Source of the DNA: Candidatus Alistipes avicola
GTDB lineage: Bacteria; Bacteroidota; Bacteroidia; Bacteroidales; Rikenellaceae
Direction: 5' to 3'
Assembly: GCA_019118565.1 (NCBI GenBank)
Contig: DWYR01000009.1
Location: 1-64,000 of the forward strand
DNA: 64,000 bases
In this document: in pieces, positions 43,428 through 52,539 of the stretch
Layout of the letters: each line of letters begins with the position of its first letter
How positions within the stretch are numbered: the stretch's first letter is position 1
Translations under genes and position numbers: made by a program
The notes under the pieces: generated by a model
Databases searched by the model: none
Told to the model about the DNA's origin: nothing
The model's input: the letters and a program-made list of their open reading frames with translations, nothing else

Positions 43428-45920
43428 TCAGAACTTGAGATTCAGGCTGCAGTTAATCGTAAAATATGGAATTGAGAGTCCCGGTGCGGGATCGCGATGC
43501 GTAAGCCGCCAGATAAAATCGACACGCAGCAGCCGGAAGATATTTTCGATGCCGAATCCGGTTTCGAGATAGGGTTTCTTGACCGACGACATCCCTCGGG
43601 GAAAGAGTAGCATGGCCTCCGTGTCGGGACGGCTGCCGTCATTGCGGGCGGTGAGCGTTCCATAGACCCCCTTGAATATGAGTACCTCCCGCCAGTTCAG
43701 CTTCTTGAGCAGCGGCAGTTTGCCGAACAGGAATCCGTTGAAATGGTGTTCGTAGAAGAACGCCACCCATGCATCGGATGCGAACTCATAGAAGTTCATG
43801 CAGGAGAAGGCATCGTAGTCGTAAAAATAGGTTCCGTTGCCTTCGTGCAGTTTCAAGAGCGGGTAGGGGACTTTGCCGAAGATCTTTCCCCCCTCGACCA
43901 TCAGCTGCGAGTAGCCGATCGGCGGAAGGTTGAGACGGTATTGCAGTTGCCCCTCGAGTCGCAGATATTCGTAGCTGGAGGGGAGCATTCCCTTGAGACC
44001 GCCCGCAATTTCGAAAGAGAGAATCGGGTATTTCGATCCCATGTACTGCACGTCGAATGGCATTCGGAGGATCGTTTCGTTCTTCGAAAGACGCATCCCA
44101 AGACGGAGAGAGGCATCGTTGATCCCATCGACACGAGTTCCGTCCGGTCGTACCATCGGAACGTAGCGGTTGCCCGAGATGTGTCGGGCCTGGAGATGGA
44201 TCGTACTGCTGATTCCATGCCGCCATTCGTGCTGGTAGTCGAGGTTCCCCTCCTGAATCATCGAGAGACGGGAGGCACTTCCCCGGGCAAAGACCGAACT
44301 GAGGATATTTTTCTCGGCCAATGCACTGGTGGCCGAGCCGAGCTGGAGTGCATCGTAACGGTAGTTGAGTGTCAGTTTGCGGGTGAGCTGGCGGCGGAAC
44401 ATGAATTCGAGTCCGACACCACCCTTGAACTGTTCGTCACGGAAGCCGTATGCCGCATATCCCGACAGTCGAACCAATCGGCTGAACTCCTTGGTCGTAC
44501 GGGCTCCCAATTGAAGTCTTACTCCCTCCAGCCGGTTGTAGCTAACCACTTTGGAATAGGGCCCTATTCCGACATATTCGGTGTTGTAGTATCCGCCGAT
44601 AATCGTATTGAGAACCGTGTAGATGTTTTTGTACAGGGGAACATCCTGGATCGAGTCCACCATGTTGTAGATGCCCCGTTCTTTGGCCGAAAGGGCGTAG
44701 GGACGCAGTGTATCCCATTCGATCCGTCGGGCTGCGATCGCTTCGTCCGAGACGACGACATCGGCATCCATGCGCAGAACCTCGCGGGGGATCGGCTCGT
44801 CGAACCGGACATTCGAGTAAAAGACCTCGCGGCTGCCCAGGAACGAGATCATTTTCGAGGAGTCCGATTTGGTCAGGGTGAAGTCGGCGGTCAGTTTCTC
44901 CCGCTCGGGGAACCAGATCGAGTCGGTGGCGAGCCGGTTGTCCGCTTCGATGTCGAGGTGGCGGATCCAGTTTACATTGACCCCTTTGGCCATCTTGACG
45001 CGGGCCGACCGCAGGGCATATGAGGCCGAGTCGATGTTGATCTCGCCGTCGAGCACCGGGGTGGAAACATTCCGCGGATGAAACCGGATTTTATAGGTCT
45101 TGCGCCCCTCGATCGTCAGACTGTCTACCAGGAAATAGTTGTAAAAAGTTCGACCCGAATTGGAGAGCGGGCTTGCGAATTTGACTCCGAACAGGTCGAT
45201 GTAGTTCTCGTAAAGGTTGACGTTCGCATGCAGATGTCCCGTAAACTGAGCCAGAACCGTATTGTCCTCGACACCGGAAATTTGGCTGGCCCGGATTACT
45301 TCTCGGGCTACTTTCGGATCCTTGCTGTGGTAATAGTCGGCCGAGGCTTCGGAAATCATGACCGGGAGATAGGGTTGTCCGGTCATCGACGAAGTGTCGA
45401 GGTGCTCAAAGATGAATCCGAAGTTCTTTTGCATCCGTTTGCTCCTGAATTCGGTCATATTGGCCAGATCCAGCTCCATCTTCGTGTAGGTGCGTGTGAT
45501 GTAACGGACATATTCGGCTGGGTTGTTGCGCTTCTTGGCCCGGATAATCCCTTCCAGAATCGGGTGTGCCGGGTTCTCTCCGGGGGTAACGACGATCTCG
45601 TCGATGCCGAATTGGACCGGGGACAATCGAAAGTCCACTTGGTTGAACGCTCCTCGGTGAATTGTTCGAACCTGGGACTCGTATCCGATCATGAGGGCCT
45701 GAACGCGACTCGACGTATCACGTATCTCGAGCGAGTAGAAGCCTTCGTCGTCGGTCGAAATCCCGGTTGTCGTCCCTGGAAACAGTACACTCGCGAAGGG
45801 CAGGGGATCTCCTGTCGCGGCATCGGTGACCGTACCGCGGACACGGGTCGATTGTGCGGCGGCCGTATCGCACAGAAACGTCCCGATAAGAGAGAGTAAA
45901 ATGATAAGCGTTGACTTCAC
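43428..45920 (-). CDS. DUF5686 outer-membrane protein with carboxypeptidase-regulatory-like domain
   Basis: 830 residues. Signal peptide ending DTAAAQ, then a CarboxypepD_reg-like beta-sandwich (about 27-105, VRGTVTDAATGDPLPFASVLFPGT). A long DUF5686 region follows, ending in a predicted outer-membrane beta-barrel whose final strand closes in SIPYFTINCSLNLKF, with the aromatic last residue typical of barrel proteins. These proteins are widespread in Bacteroidetes; the function is unknown. A -7-like box TATACTTG (45957-45950) precedes it. Confidence 0.85.
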   Translation of the reverse strand: MKSTLIILLSLIGTFLCDTAAAQSTRVRGTVTDAATGDPLPFASVLFPGTTTGISTDDEGFYSLEIRDTSSRVQALMIGYESQVRTIHRGAFNQVDFRLSPVQFGIDEIVVTPGENPAHPILEGIIRAKKRNNPAEYVRYITRTYTKMELDLANMTEFRSKRMQKNFGFIFEHLDTSSMTGQPYLPVMISEASADYYHSKDPKVAREVIRASQISGVEDNTVLAQFTGHLHANVNLYENYIDLFGVKFASPLSNSGRTFYNYFLVDSLTIEGRKTYKIRFHPRNVSTPVLDGEINIDSASYALRSARVKMAKGVNVNWIRHLDIEADNRLATDSIWFPEREKLTADFTLTKSDSSKMISFLGSREVFYSNVRFDEPIPREVLRMDADVVVSDEAIAARRIEWDTLRPYALSAKERGIYNMVDSIQDVPLYKNIYTVLNTIIGGYYNTEYVGIGPYSKVVSYNRLEGVRLQLGARTTKEFSRLVRLSGYAAYGFRDEQFKGGVGLEFMFRRQLTRKLTLNYRYDALQLGSATSALAEKNILSSVFARGSASRLSMIQEGNLDYQHEWRHGISSTIHLQARHISGNRYVPMVRPDGTRVDGINDASLRLGMRLSKNETILRMPFDVQYMGSKYPILSFEIAGGLKGMLPSSYEYLRLEGQLQYRLNLPPIGYSQLMVEGGKIFGKVPYPLLKLHEGNGTYFYDYDAFSCMNFYEFASDAWVAFFYEHHFNGFLFGKLPLLKKLNWREVLIFKGVYGTLTARNDGSRPDTEAMLLFPRGMSSVKKPYLETGFGIENIFRLLRVDFIWRLTHRDPAPGLSIPYFTINCSLNLKF

Positions 45921-46011
45921 GAGTTGTCGGTTGAAGAGTTTGCCGGCTTCAAGTATAGAAAAAATCGGTCAGACAAACAATAAAAAGGAGCGTTTCTCCC
46001 TAAAAAAACCC

Positions 46012-46019
46012 TATCTTTG
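46012..46019 (+). promoter_or_regulatory. -7 box of ybaK
   Basis: TATCTTTG, exact consensus. It overlaps the track's TTG start (46017), supporting the ATG at 46086. Confidence 0.55.
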
Positions 46020-46085
46020 GGGGTAAACAGAGACCGGTTGGAAGATTATGCTCGTTTTCCGACATTCGGTATTTTTCAAAAATGC

Positions 46086-46604
46086 ATGCAACACCGTTTG
46101 AACAAAATAGAGAAGACCAATGCCGCACGCCTGCTTGACCGGGCGAAGATTGCTTATGAACTGATCCCTTATGTGGTGGATGAGACCCATCTCGGGGCGA
46201 CCCATGTGGCCGAGCAGTTGGGTGAGGAGATCGCCTGCGTATTCAAGACGCTGGTGCTGAAGGGGGATCGGACCGGGTATTTCGTCTGTGTGGTCCCGGG
46301 CAACCATGAGGTCGATCTGAAACGTACGGCCCGTGTATCGGGAAACAAGAAGGTCGACCTGATCCCGATGCGTGACTTGTTGGCAGTAACGGGTTATATT
46401 CGGGGCGGATGTTCGCCGATCGGGATGAAAAAGAGTTTCCCGACCTATTTCCACGAATCGGTTACCTCCTGTCCGTTTATCTATATCAGTGCCGGCGTGC
46501 GGGGCTTGCAGATCAAGGTCTCTCCGGAGGAGCTGATTCGCTACCTGCGGGCCGAAGTGGCCGATCTGAGCGATCCTGCGGAGGAGAGTTCTGAAGAGAA
46601 GTAG
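46086..46604 (+). CDS. ybaK: Cys-tRNA(Pro) deacylase YbaK/EbsC
   Basis: 172 residues from the ATG at 46086. Hydrolyses mischarged Cys-tRNA(Pro) in trans, correcting errors by prolyl-tRNA synthetase. It shows FKTLVLKGD, CVVPGNHEVDLK, the invariant Lys region SGNKKVDLIPM, and GYIRGGCSPIGMKK, the YbaK signature. A TTG at 46098 is an alternative start. It ends before a terminator shared with the rml operon. Confidence 0.92.
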   Translation: MQHRLNKIEKTNAARLLDRAKIAYELIPYVVDETHLGATHVAEQLGEEIACVFKTLVLKGDRTGYFVCVVPGNHEVDLKRTARVSGNKKVDLIPMRDLLAVTGYIRGGCSPIGMKKSFPTYFHESVTSCPFIYISAGVRGLQIKVSPEELIRYLRAEVADLSDPAEESSEEK

Positions 46605-46614
46605 TCAAATTAAA

Positions 46615-46644
46615 AACATCCAGCGTTTCAGAGCGCTGGATGTT
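46615..46644. terminator. Bidirectional terminator between ybaK and rml operon
   Basis: 11 bp stem AACATCCAGCG / CGCTGGATGTT. On the minus strand it is followed by T5, ending the rml transcript. Confidence 0.85.
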
Positions 46645-46670
46645 TCAGTTAATGTATCGCTTGATCCGAA

Positions 46671-47729
46671 TTACCGGTTCTTGTACATCGAGTCGTAATA
46701 TTTTTCGTATTCGCCCGATGTGATCTGATCCATCCACTCCTGGTTCTCCAGATACCAGCGGACGGTCTTTTCGATTCCCTCTTCGAATTGCAGCGAGGGC
46801 TCCCAGCCCAACTCCCTTTTCAGCTTGCTGGCATCGATCGCATAGCGCAGGTCGTGTCCGGCACGGTCGGTTACGAAGGTGATCAGCTTGTCGCTCGTCC
46901 CCTCGGGATTTCCCAGCAGGCGGTCCACCGTCTTGACGATCACGCGGATCAGGTCGATGTTTTTCCACTCGTTGAACCCGCCGATGTTATAGGTCTCGGC
47001 GATCTTTCCCCGATGGAAAATCAGGTCGATGGCCCGGGCGTGGTCCTCGACGTAGAGCCAGTCGCGCACGTTCTCGCCGGTACCATAGACGGGCAGCGGA
47101 CGGCTGTGGCGGATGTTGTTGATAAAGAGCGGGATCAGCTTTTCGGGAAATTGATAGGGCCCGTAGTTGTTCGAGCAGTTGGTGACGATTGTCGGCATCC
47201 CGTACGTATCATGGTAGGCGCGCACGAAGTGGTCGGACGAGGCCTTGGCCGCTGAATAGGGCGAGTGGGGATTGTAACGGGTCTCCTCGGTAAAGAGCGA
47301 TCCGTCGAACTCCAGGGCGCCGTATACCTCGTCGGTCGAGATGTGGTAGAAGCGTTTTCCCTCCCACGCTTCGTTCCAGTACTCCTTGGCGGCTTGCAGC
47401 AGCGTGAGGGTTCCCATGACGTTGGTGCGGGCGAAGGTGAAGGGGTCCTTGATCGAACGGTCCACATGGCTTTCGGCTGCCAGGTGGATCACTCCGTCGA
47501 TTTCGTAGCGGCGGAATACCTCGCGGATGGTCTCCAGATCGCAGATGTCGGCCCGCACGAAGGTGTAGTTCGGCGCATGCTCGATGTCGCGCAGGTTGGC
47601 CAGATTGCCCGCGTAGGTCAGTTTGTCGAGGTTGATGATCCGGTATTCCGGATATTTGTTGACGAAAAGCCGCACGACGTGCGACCCGATGAATCCGGCA
47701 CCGCCGGTGATCAGGATGTTGCGTTTCAT
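46671..47729 (-). CDS. rfbB: dTDP-glucose 4,6-dehydratase
   Basis: 352 residues, extended SDR. Second step of dTDP-L-rhamnose synthesis. NAD motif GGAGFIGSHVVR at the N-terminus, HLAAESHVDRSI, catalytic STDEVYG (Thr-Asp-Glu) and YSAAKAS (Tyr-x3-Lys). Last gene of rmlACDB; it overlaps rfbD by 4 bp. Confidence 0.97.
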   Translation of the reverse strand: MKRNILITGGAGFIGSHVVRLFVNKYPEYRIINLDKLTYAGNLANLRDIEHAPNYTFVRADICDLETIREVFRRYEIDGVIHLAAESHVDRSIKDPFTFARTNVMGTLTLLQAAKEYWNEAWEGKRFYHISTDEVYGALEFDGSLFTEETRYNPHSPYSAAKASSDHFVRAYHDTYGMPTIVTNCSNNYGPYQFPEKLIPLFINNIRHSRPLPVYGTGENVRDWLYVEDHARAIDLIFHRGKIAETYNIGGFNEWKNIDLIRVIVKTVDRLLGNPEGTSDKLITFVTDRAGHDLRYAIDASKLKRELGWEPSLQFEEGIEKTVRWYLENQEWMDQITSGEYEKYYDSMYKNR

Positions 47730-48598
47730 TGGTTCAGTTCGTTATAGGCCTCCAGGCACCGTTTGAGTGAGTCGTGCCAGTGAGGAATCGTGATTCCGAA
47801 TCTTTCTTTGATCTTGCTTTTGTCCAGTACCGAGAAATTGGGGCGGCGTACTTTCGACGGGAACTCCGACGAGTGACAGGGCGACAGCCGGCAGGCCGTA
47901 TGGCCCGAAAGGGCGGCGATTGCATGGGCGAAGTCGTACCACGAGCAGACCCCCTCGTTCGTGAAGTGGTAGATTCCCTCCTCTCCTGCATAGTCGACGG
48001 ATTCGATACGTTCGTAGATGACACGTGCCAGATCGGCCGCACAGGTGGGGGTTCCTACCTGGTCGAATACCACCTGTAGCTCCGGTTTCTGCTCGGTCAG
48101 TTGCAGCATGGTCTTCATGAAGTTCCTGCCGTAGGGGGAGTAGAGCCATGCGGTACGCAGAATGAGGTATTTGCACCCGGACTCCACGATGGCACGTTCA
48201 CCCTTCAGCTTGGTCACTCCGTATACACCCAGCGGGGTGGTGGGATCCTCTTCCCGGAATGGAACGTTCCCGGTGCCTCCGAAAACATAGTCGGTAGAGA
48301 TGTGGAACAGGGTGGCATCCTGAGCCTTGGCCGCCCGGGCCAGATTCGCCACGGCCAGATGGTTGATCCGGTCGGCCGTTACGGGATCCTCTTCAGCCCG
48401 ATCGACGTTGGTATAGGCGGCGCAGTTTACGATTGCATGGATCTTTTCACGCTCGACGAATTGCATTACCGACTCTGCATCCGTGATGTCCAGTTCGGCT
48501 ACATCCGTGAACAGGTAGCGATGTCGGGAGTGGGCTCCCAATGTGCGCATTTCACGGCCGAGCTGTCCGTCGGCTCCCGTTACCAGTACGTTAAGCAT
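47726..48598 (-). CDS. rfbD: dTDP-4-dehydrorhamnose reductase
   Basis: 290 residues from the ATG at 48598 (track start extended upstream). Final step, NAD(P)H reduction to dTDP-L-rhamnose. VTGADGQLGREM cofactor motif, FHISTDYVFGG and the catalytic YGVTKLKGE (Tyr-x3-Lys). It overlaps rfbC by 8 bp and rfbB by 4 bp, so the operon is tightly coupled. Confidence 0.96.
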   Translation of the reverse strand: MLNVLVTGADGQLGREMRTLGAHSRHRYLFTDVAELDITDAESVMQFVEREKIHAIVNCAAYTNVDRAEEDPVTADRINHLAVANLARAAKAQDATLFHISTDYVFGGTGNVPFREEDPTTPLGVYGVTKLKGERAIVESGCKYLILRTAWLYSPYGRNFMKTMLQLTEQKPELQVVFDQVGTPTCAADLARVIYERIESVDYAGEEGIYHFTNEGVCSWYDFAHAIAALSGHTACRLSPCHSSEFPSKVRRPNFSVLDKSKIKERFGITIPHWHDSLKRCLEAYNELNQ

Positions 48599-49163
48599 AG
48601 TAGTCCGTTTGATAGTCGAATAGTTCAACTGCATCTTTAAGACGCGGGTGATTACTGTCTTTTGCAGAGAGGATTATCTCCTCTTTTGAGAGTTGCCAGT
48701 CGATTCCCAGGTCGGGATCGTCCCAGGCGATCGCCCCTTCGGTCTCGGGGGCATAGAAGTTGTCGCACTTGTATTGGAAAACCGCCTCGTCGCTCAGTAC
48801 CGAGAATCCGTGGGCGAATCCCCTCGGTACGAAGAGCTGGCGGTGGTTCTCCTCGGTCAGCTCCACAGCCACGTGGCATCCGAAGGTAGGCGAGCCACGC
48901 CGGATATCGACTGCGACATCCAGCACACGTCCCCGTACGACACGCACCAGTTTCGATTGGGCTGCAGCCCCTTTCTGAAAATGGAGCCCCCGGACAACCC
49001 CCCGGCACGATTTGGACTCATTGTCCTGTACGAAGCGGATGGGGCGCACCTGCTGGTCGAATTGTTGCTGAGAGTAACTTTCGAAGAAGTAACCCCGGTC
49101 GTCTCCGAAAATACGAGGCTCGATAATGACAACTCCCTCTATCTCTGTTGGAATAACTTTCAT
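48591..49163 (-). CDS. rfbC: dTDP-4-dehydrorhamnose 3,5-epimerase
   Basis: 190 residues, cupin-type jelly roll. Catalytic His in VVRGLHFQKG and Tyr in VFQYKCDNFYAP, with FVPRGFAHGFSVL typical of RmlC. Third enzyme of the pathway. It shares one base with the rfbA stop. Confidence 0.96.
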   Translation of the reverse strand: MKVIPTEIEGVVIIEPRIFGDDRGYFFESYSQQQFDQQVRPIRFVQDNESKSCRGVVRGLHFQKGAAAQSKLVRVVRGRVLDVAVDIRRGSPTFGCHVAVELTEENHRQLFVPRGFAHGFSVLSDEAVFQYKCDNFYAPETEGAIAWDDPDLGIDWQLSKEEIILSAKDSNHPRLKDAVELFDYQTDYYA

Positions 49164-50056
49164 TACTTGTGTTCGCGCTTTAATTCATCGATCACTTTCA
49201 AAAGATATTGACCGTATTGGTTCTTGATCATCGGCTGTGCGAGTGCTCGCATCTTCTCCTCATCGATCCACCCTTTGCGGTAGGCGATACCCTCCAGGCA
49301 GGCGATCTTGAGTCCCTGCCGTTTCTCGATCACCTCGACGAAGATCGAGGCATCCGAGAGAGAGTCGTGCGTCCCCGTGTCGAGCCATGCGAAACCGCGG
49401 CCGAGTGTCAGCACCTTCAACTCCTTGTCTTCGAGGAATGCCTGATTGACGGAGGTGATCTCCAACTCGCCGCGTGCCGAAGGCTTGATCTGTTTGGCAA
49501 CCTCGACTACCTTGTTCGGGTAGAAGTAGAGGCCGACTACGGCGTAGTTCGATTTCGGATGCAGGGGCTTCTCCTCGATCGAGAGGCAGTTCCCGTGCTC
49601 ATCCATTTCAGCTACGCCATACCGTTCGGGGTCGTCGACCCAATATCCGAAGACGGTCGCCTTCTGATCCTCTTCAGCGGCCCGTACCGCCTCCCGGAGC
49701 ATATTCGAGAAGCCCGATCCGTGGAAGATGTTGTCTCCCAATACGAGGCATACGGCATCATCCCCGATGAACTTCTCTCCGATCAGGAACGATTGGGCCA
49801 GACCGTCGGGGGAGGGTTGCTCGGCGTATTCGAACCGTACGCCGAAGTCCGATCCGTCGCCGAGCAGCCGCTTGAAGGCGGGCAGGTCGGCCGGTGTGGA
49901 GATGATCAGGATCTCCCGGATGCCGGCCAGCATCAGGACCGAGATGGGGTAGTAAACCATCGGTTTGTCGTAAATGGGCAACAACTGTTTGCTGACCCCC
50001 TTGGTGATGGGGTACAAACGGGTGCCGGAGCCTCCGGCCAGTACAATTCCTTTCAT
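49163..50056 (-). CDS. rfbA: Glucose-1-phosphate thymidylyltransferase
   Basis: 297 residues from the ATG at 50056; the track extends upstream. First step, making dTDP-glucose. Nucleotide motif [20 protein letters not shown], then [12 protein letters not shown] and the GLYFYPN region. First gene of rmlACDB. The -7 box at 50188-50181 leaves a leader of about 115 nt. dTDP-rhamnose feeds surface polysaccharide synthesis. Confidence 0.97.
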   Translation of the reverse strand: MKGIVLAGGSGTRLYPITKGVSKQLLPIYDKPMVYYPISVLMLAGIREILIISTPADLPAFKRLLGDGSDFGVRFEYAEQPSPDGLAQSFLIGEKFIGDDAVCLVLGDNIFHGSGFSNMLREAVRAAEEDQKATVFGYWVDDPERYGVAEMDEHGNCLSIEEKPLHPKSNYAVVGLYFYPNKVVEVAKQIKPSARGELEITSVNQAFLEDKELKVLTLGRGFAWLDTGTHDSLSDASIFVEVIEKRQGLKIACLEGIAYRKGWIDEEKMRALAQPMIKNQYGQYLLKVIDELKREHK

Positions 50057-50180
50057 GTCGGTTTTCGTTTCAAATACACACCGCACCGTCTGTTTGTCGT
50101 GCATTCACTGCGTGCGGCAGGATGCGAAGTGATGAATCCTCGTCGCGGCGGGTTTCAACATCTTCGGGGCTATTATCTTG

Positions 50181-50188
50181 CAAAGATA
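50181..50188 (-). promoter_or_regulatory. -7 box of rml operon
   Basis: TATCTTTG on the minus strand, exact consensus, with a TTG about 21 bp upstream. Confidence 0.6.
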
Positions 50189-50304
50189 AGAAAATTATTC
50201 TGCCAAAGTCAATTTGTCTTGCATGATTACATGGTGCTTTATTCGGGATTTGTTGTAATACGATATTCTTTTTTAGGAAGCACGATCCGTTTCGTTTTTT
50301 TTCG

Positions 50305-50312
50305 TACTTTTG
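50305..50312 (+). promoter_or_regulatory. -7 box of fsa
   Basis: TACTTTTG, exact consensus, 29 bp before the ATG. Confidence 0.55.
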
Positions 50313-50341
50313 GGCAGCAAAAATCTAATTTCTCAACCATC

Positions 50342-50998
50342 ATGAAATTCTTTATCGATACAGCCAATCTGGCACAGATTCGCGAGGCCAACGAGATGGG
50401 CGTTCTCGATGGCGTAACCACCAATCCTTCGCTGATGGCCAAGGAGAACATCCGGGGTGAGGAGGCTTGCCGCCGCCACTACCTTGAGATCTGCTCCATC
50501 GTGGACGGTCCGGTAAGTGCCGAGGTCATCGCAACCGATTTCGAGGGTATGGTGCGCGAAGGCGAGGAACTGGCCGCCCTGCACCCGAATATCGTGGTCA
50601 AACTCCCTTGTACGGCCGACGGTATCCGTGCCGTCAAATATTTCTCGAAAAAGGGTATTCGCACGAACTGTACGTTGGTCTTCTCCGTGGGTCAGGCTCT
50701 GCTGGCTGCCAAAGCTGGAGCAACATATGTGTCACCGTTCGTAGGCCGTCTGGACGATATCAGCGAGGATGGCGTAGGTCTGGTTGCCCATATCGTTCAG
50801 ATGTACCGCTATTATGAATTCCCGACCTTCGTATTGGCTGCTTCGATTCGTCATACGCAGCATATCATCCAGTGTCTCGATGCCGGTGCCGATGTGGCTA
50901 CCTGTCCGCTGGCTGCGATCAAGGGTCTGTTGAAACACCCGCTTACCGACAGCGGTCTGGCACAGTTCCTGGCCGACCACGCCAAAGTAAACGCATAA
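50342..50998 (+). CDS. fsa: Fructose-6-phosphate aldolase / small transaldolase
   Basis: 218 residues. TIM-barrel aldolase of the FSA/TalC type: [27 protein letters not shown] and the Schiff-base Lys in NIVVKLPCT (about residue 85), then [14 protein letters not shown]. It cleaves fructose-6-phosphate or acts as a transaldolase; the short length fits both. The track merges it with a long upstream shadow ORF (49208), and the true ATG is 50342, after the -7 box. Confidence 0.94.
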   Translation: MKFFIDTANLAQIREANEMGVLDGVTTNPSLMAKENIRGEEACRRHYLEICSIVDGPVSAEVIATDFEGMVREGEELAALHPNIVVKLPCTADGIRAVKYFSKKGIRTNCTLVFSVGQALLAAKAGATYVSPFVGRLDDISEDGVGLVAHIVQMYRYYEFPTFVLAASIRHTQHIIQCLDAGADVATCPLAAIKGLLKHPLTDSGLAQFLADHAKVNA

Positions 50999-51018
50999 GA
51001 AATATGCTGACCAGAAAA

Positions 51019-51057
51019 AACGGAGCTCCCCTTTCAAAGGTGGGCTCCGTTGCTTTT
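51019..51057 (+). terminator. Terminator after fsa
   Basis: Stem ACGGAGCtCCC / TGGGCTCCGT followed by TGCTTTT. Confidence 0.75.
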
Positions 51058-51074
51058 GGATGTGGATATTCGGC

Positions 51075-51569
51075 TCAAATATCGAGTCCCATGATATAGT
51101 CGTTCATGTAGTACCCCTGTCCGATCGGGAAGTCTCCTTCGTCAACTTTCGACATGCCCATCCGCTGGTAGAATGCCAGTGCTTTCGTATTGTGGCGGTT
51201 TACGTTCAGCAGCATCCGGCAGGGGGAGGGGTGGAGCTCCTTGATATGTTCGATCGCTTTGCGGAAGAGTCGGAAACCCAGGTGGCTGCCCTGAAATTCG
51301 GGCAGGATATAGATCTTTTGCAGGTGAAAGGTGTAGCCGTCCGGCTCCGTTGAAATGGAGAGGTAGCCGCAGGGGGTCTCCTCTTGGTAGATAATGAAGT
51401 AGGTGTGCCCGTCGGCCATCTGCTGACGAAGGCTCTCGCAGGAGTACATCCAGTCGAGCATATAGGCCATCTGTTCGGGAGAAAGGATCTCTCGGTAGGT
51501 GTGGGCGAAGGCAATGTTGCCCAGCCGGTGAAGCAGCTCGATGTCGTTGGGTGTTGCTTGGCGTATCAT
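51075..51569 (-). CDS. GNAT family N-acetyltransferase
   Basis: 164 residues. Acetyl-CoA-dependent acetyltransferase fold: QKIYILPEFQGSHLGFRLFRKA gives the pyrophosphate-binding loop (Q/R-x2-G-x-G/A-like, here with QGSHLG), and NVNRHNTKALAFYQRMGM is the usual C-terminal part. Substrate unknown. It lies 12 bp after tag, probably cotranscribed. Confidence 0.88.
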   Translation of the reverse strand: MIRQATPNDIELLHRLGNIAFAHTYREILSPEQMAYMLDWMYSCESLRQQMADGHTYFIIYQEETPCGYLSISTEPDGYTFHLQKIYILPEFQGSHLGFRLFRKAIEHIKELHPSPCRMLLNVNRHNTKALAFYQRMGMSKVDEGDFPIGQGYYMNDYIMGLDI

Positions 51570-51581
51570 GAACAGGTGTTT

Positions 51582-52169
51582 TTATTGGTTGTTGGTTTTG
51601 GGGAAGCATCGACACCCCGTCAGATGGTCATTCACGAATCCCGTTGCTTGCAGAAATGCGTAGCAGATCGTTGTACCGAAGAATTTGAACCCGCGCCGCT
51701 TCATGTCGCGGCTTATGGCATCGGACTCGGCCGATGATACGGGAACCTCTTCGAGTTTCTCCCAATGGTTGAGAACAGGGCATCGGGAGGGAAAAAACGA
51801 ACGGAGGTATTGATGGAAACTTCCGAACTCGGACTGGATGTCCAGAAACAATCTCGCGTTGTTGCGTGTTGCTTCGATCTTTAACCGGTTGCGCACGATA
51901 CCGCTGTCGTCGGTTCGGAGCCGTTCCAACTCCTCGTCACTCATGGAGACCACCTCCTGTGGGTCGAACTCATGGAAAGCCCGGCGGTAATTCTCCCGTT
52001 TGCGCAGGATTGTGAGCCAACTCAATCCGGCCTGGGCGCTCTCCAATACCAGAAACTCGAACAGGGTGCGGTCGTCTGTTACCGGCTCGCCCCACTCCCG
52101 GTCATGGTATTCGATATAGAGCGGATCGGTCCCGCACCAGCCGCATCGGCCGTCGATTAGATCTTGCAT
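51582..52169 (-). CDS. tag: DNA-3-methyladenine glycosylase I
   Basis: 195 residues from the ATG at 52169. Excises 3-methyladenine from DNA. CGWCGTDPLYIEYHDREWG at the N-terminus and the C-terminal HLTGC supply the Zn-binding Cys/His set of Tag; QAGLSWLTILRKRENYR and KFFGTTICYAFLQATG are diagnostic. The -7 box at 52250-52243 excludes the longer track start. Confidence 0.94.
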   Translation of the reverse strand: MQDLIDGRCGWCGTDPLYIEYHDREWGEPVTDDRTLFEFLVLESAQAGLSWLTILRKRENYRRAFHEFDPQEVVSMSDEELERLRTDDSGIVRNRLKIEATRNNARLFLDIQSEFGSFHQYLRSFFPSRCPVLNHWEKLEEVPVSSAESDAISRDMKRRGFKFFGTTICYAFLQATGFVNDHLTGCRCFPKTNNQ

Positions 52170-52242
52170 GGTGATAGTCCGTTTTGTTGGGTGAGTTGGG
52201 GTGGCCGCTCCGGAATACAAGGGTCGCACACCTCCGATACTG

Positions 52243-52250
52243 CAAAGGTA
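52243..52250 (-). promoter_or_regulatory. -7 box of tag-GNAT unit
   Basis: TACCTTTG on the minus strand, exact consensus. Confidence 0.55.
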
Positions 52251-52365
52251 TGGAATATCCGTGAAAAACGTTGGAGGTTAGTCTGGATGGAACCGGAAAA
52301 ATTAATCGGTCATAGGGAAGAAGCAGGGTAGAATGAGATTTTTATCGGCAGTTTTGACGGGAAAA

Positions 52366-52398
52366 TTTGGATACACAGGAAATAAATCCCACCTTTGT
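52366..52398 (+). promoter_or_regulatory. Putative promoter upstream of MATE leader
   Basis: TTTG (52366-52369), a 21 bp spacer, CACCTTTG (52391-52398), one mismatch to TAnnTTTG. Confidence 0.5.
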
Positions 52399-52399
52399 G

Positions 52400-52506
52400 C
52401 CCGTATTAGAAAACCTGCGCGCGTTTTGTAATCCTCATCGGAGGGCTGAGATAGGAGCCGGATAAGATGACTGGGTAAAACCAATCAGCTTATCCGGCTT
52501 TTTGAT
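52400..52506 (+). ncRNA. Structured leader with terminator before MATE gene (attenuator candidate)
   Basis: A promoter-proximal RNA ending in a strong intrinsic terminator (GCCGGATAAG / CTTATCCGGC, with an inner TGA-C-TGG / CCA-A-TCA extension, then T5), 33 bp before the MATE start codon. Upstream folds: ATTAgAAAAC / GTTTTgTAAT, and GCCC with GGGC. GGCT-gagatagg-AGCC would consume the first bases of the terminator stem and could act as antiterminator. Not a riboswitch class I recognise. It could also be a small RNA. Confidence 0.5.
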
Positions 52507-52539
52507 TGAAAACACATATATTATAAAAACATCCATATT

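Noticed and set aside
49208-50342. 5' part of the 596-aa ORF 49208-50998
   Set aside because: Only the C-terminal 218 residues (fsa from 50342) resemble a protein; the rest is the antisense of rfbA plus intergenic DNA.
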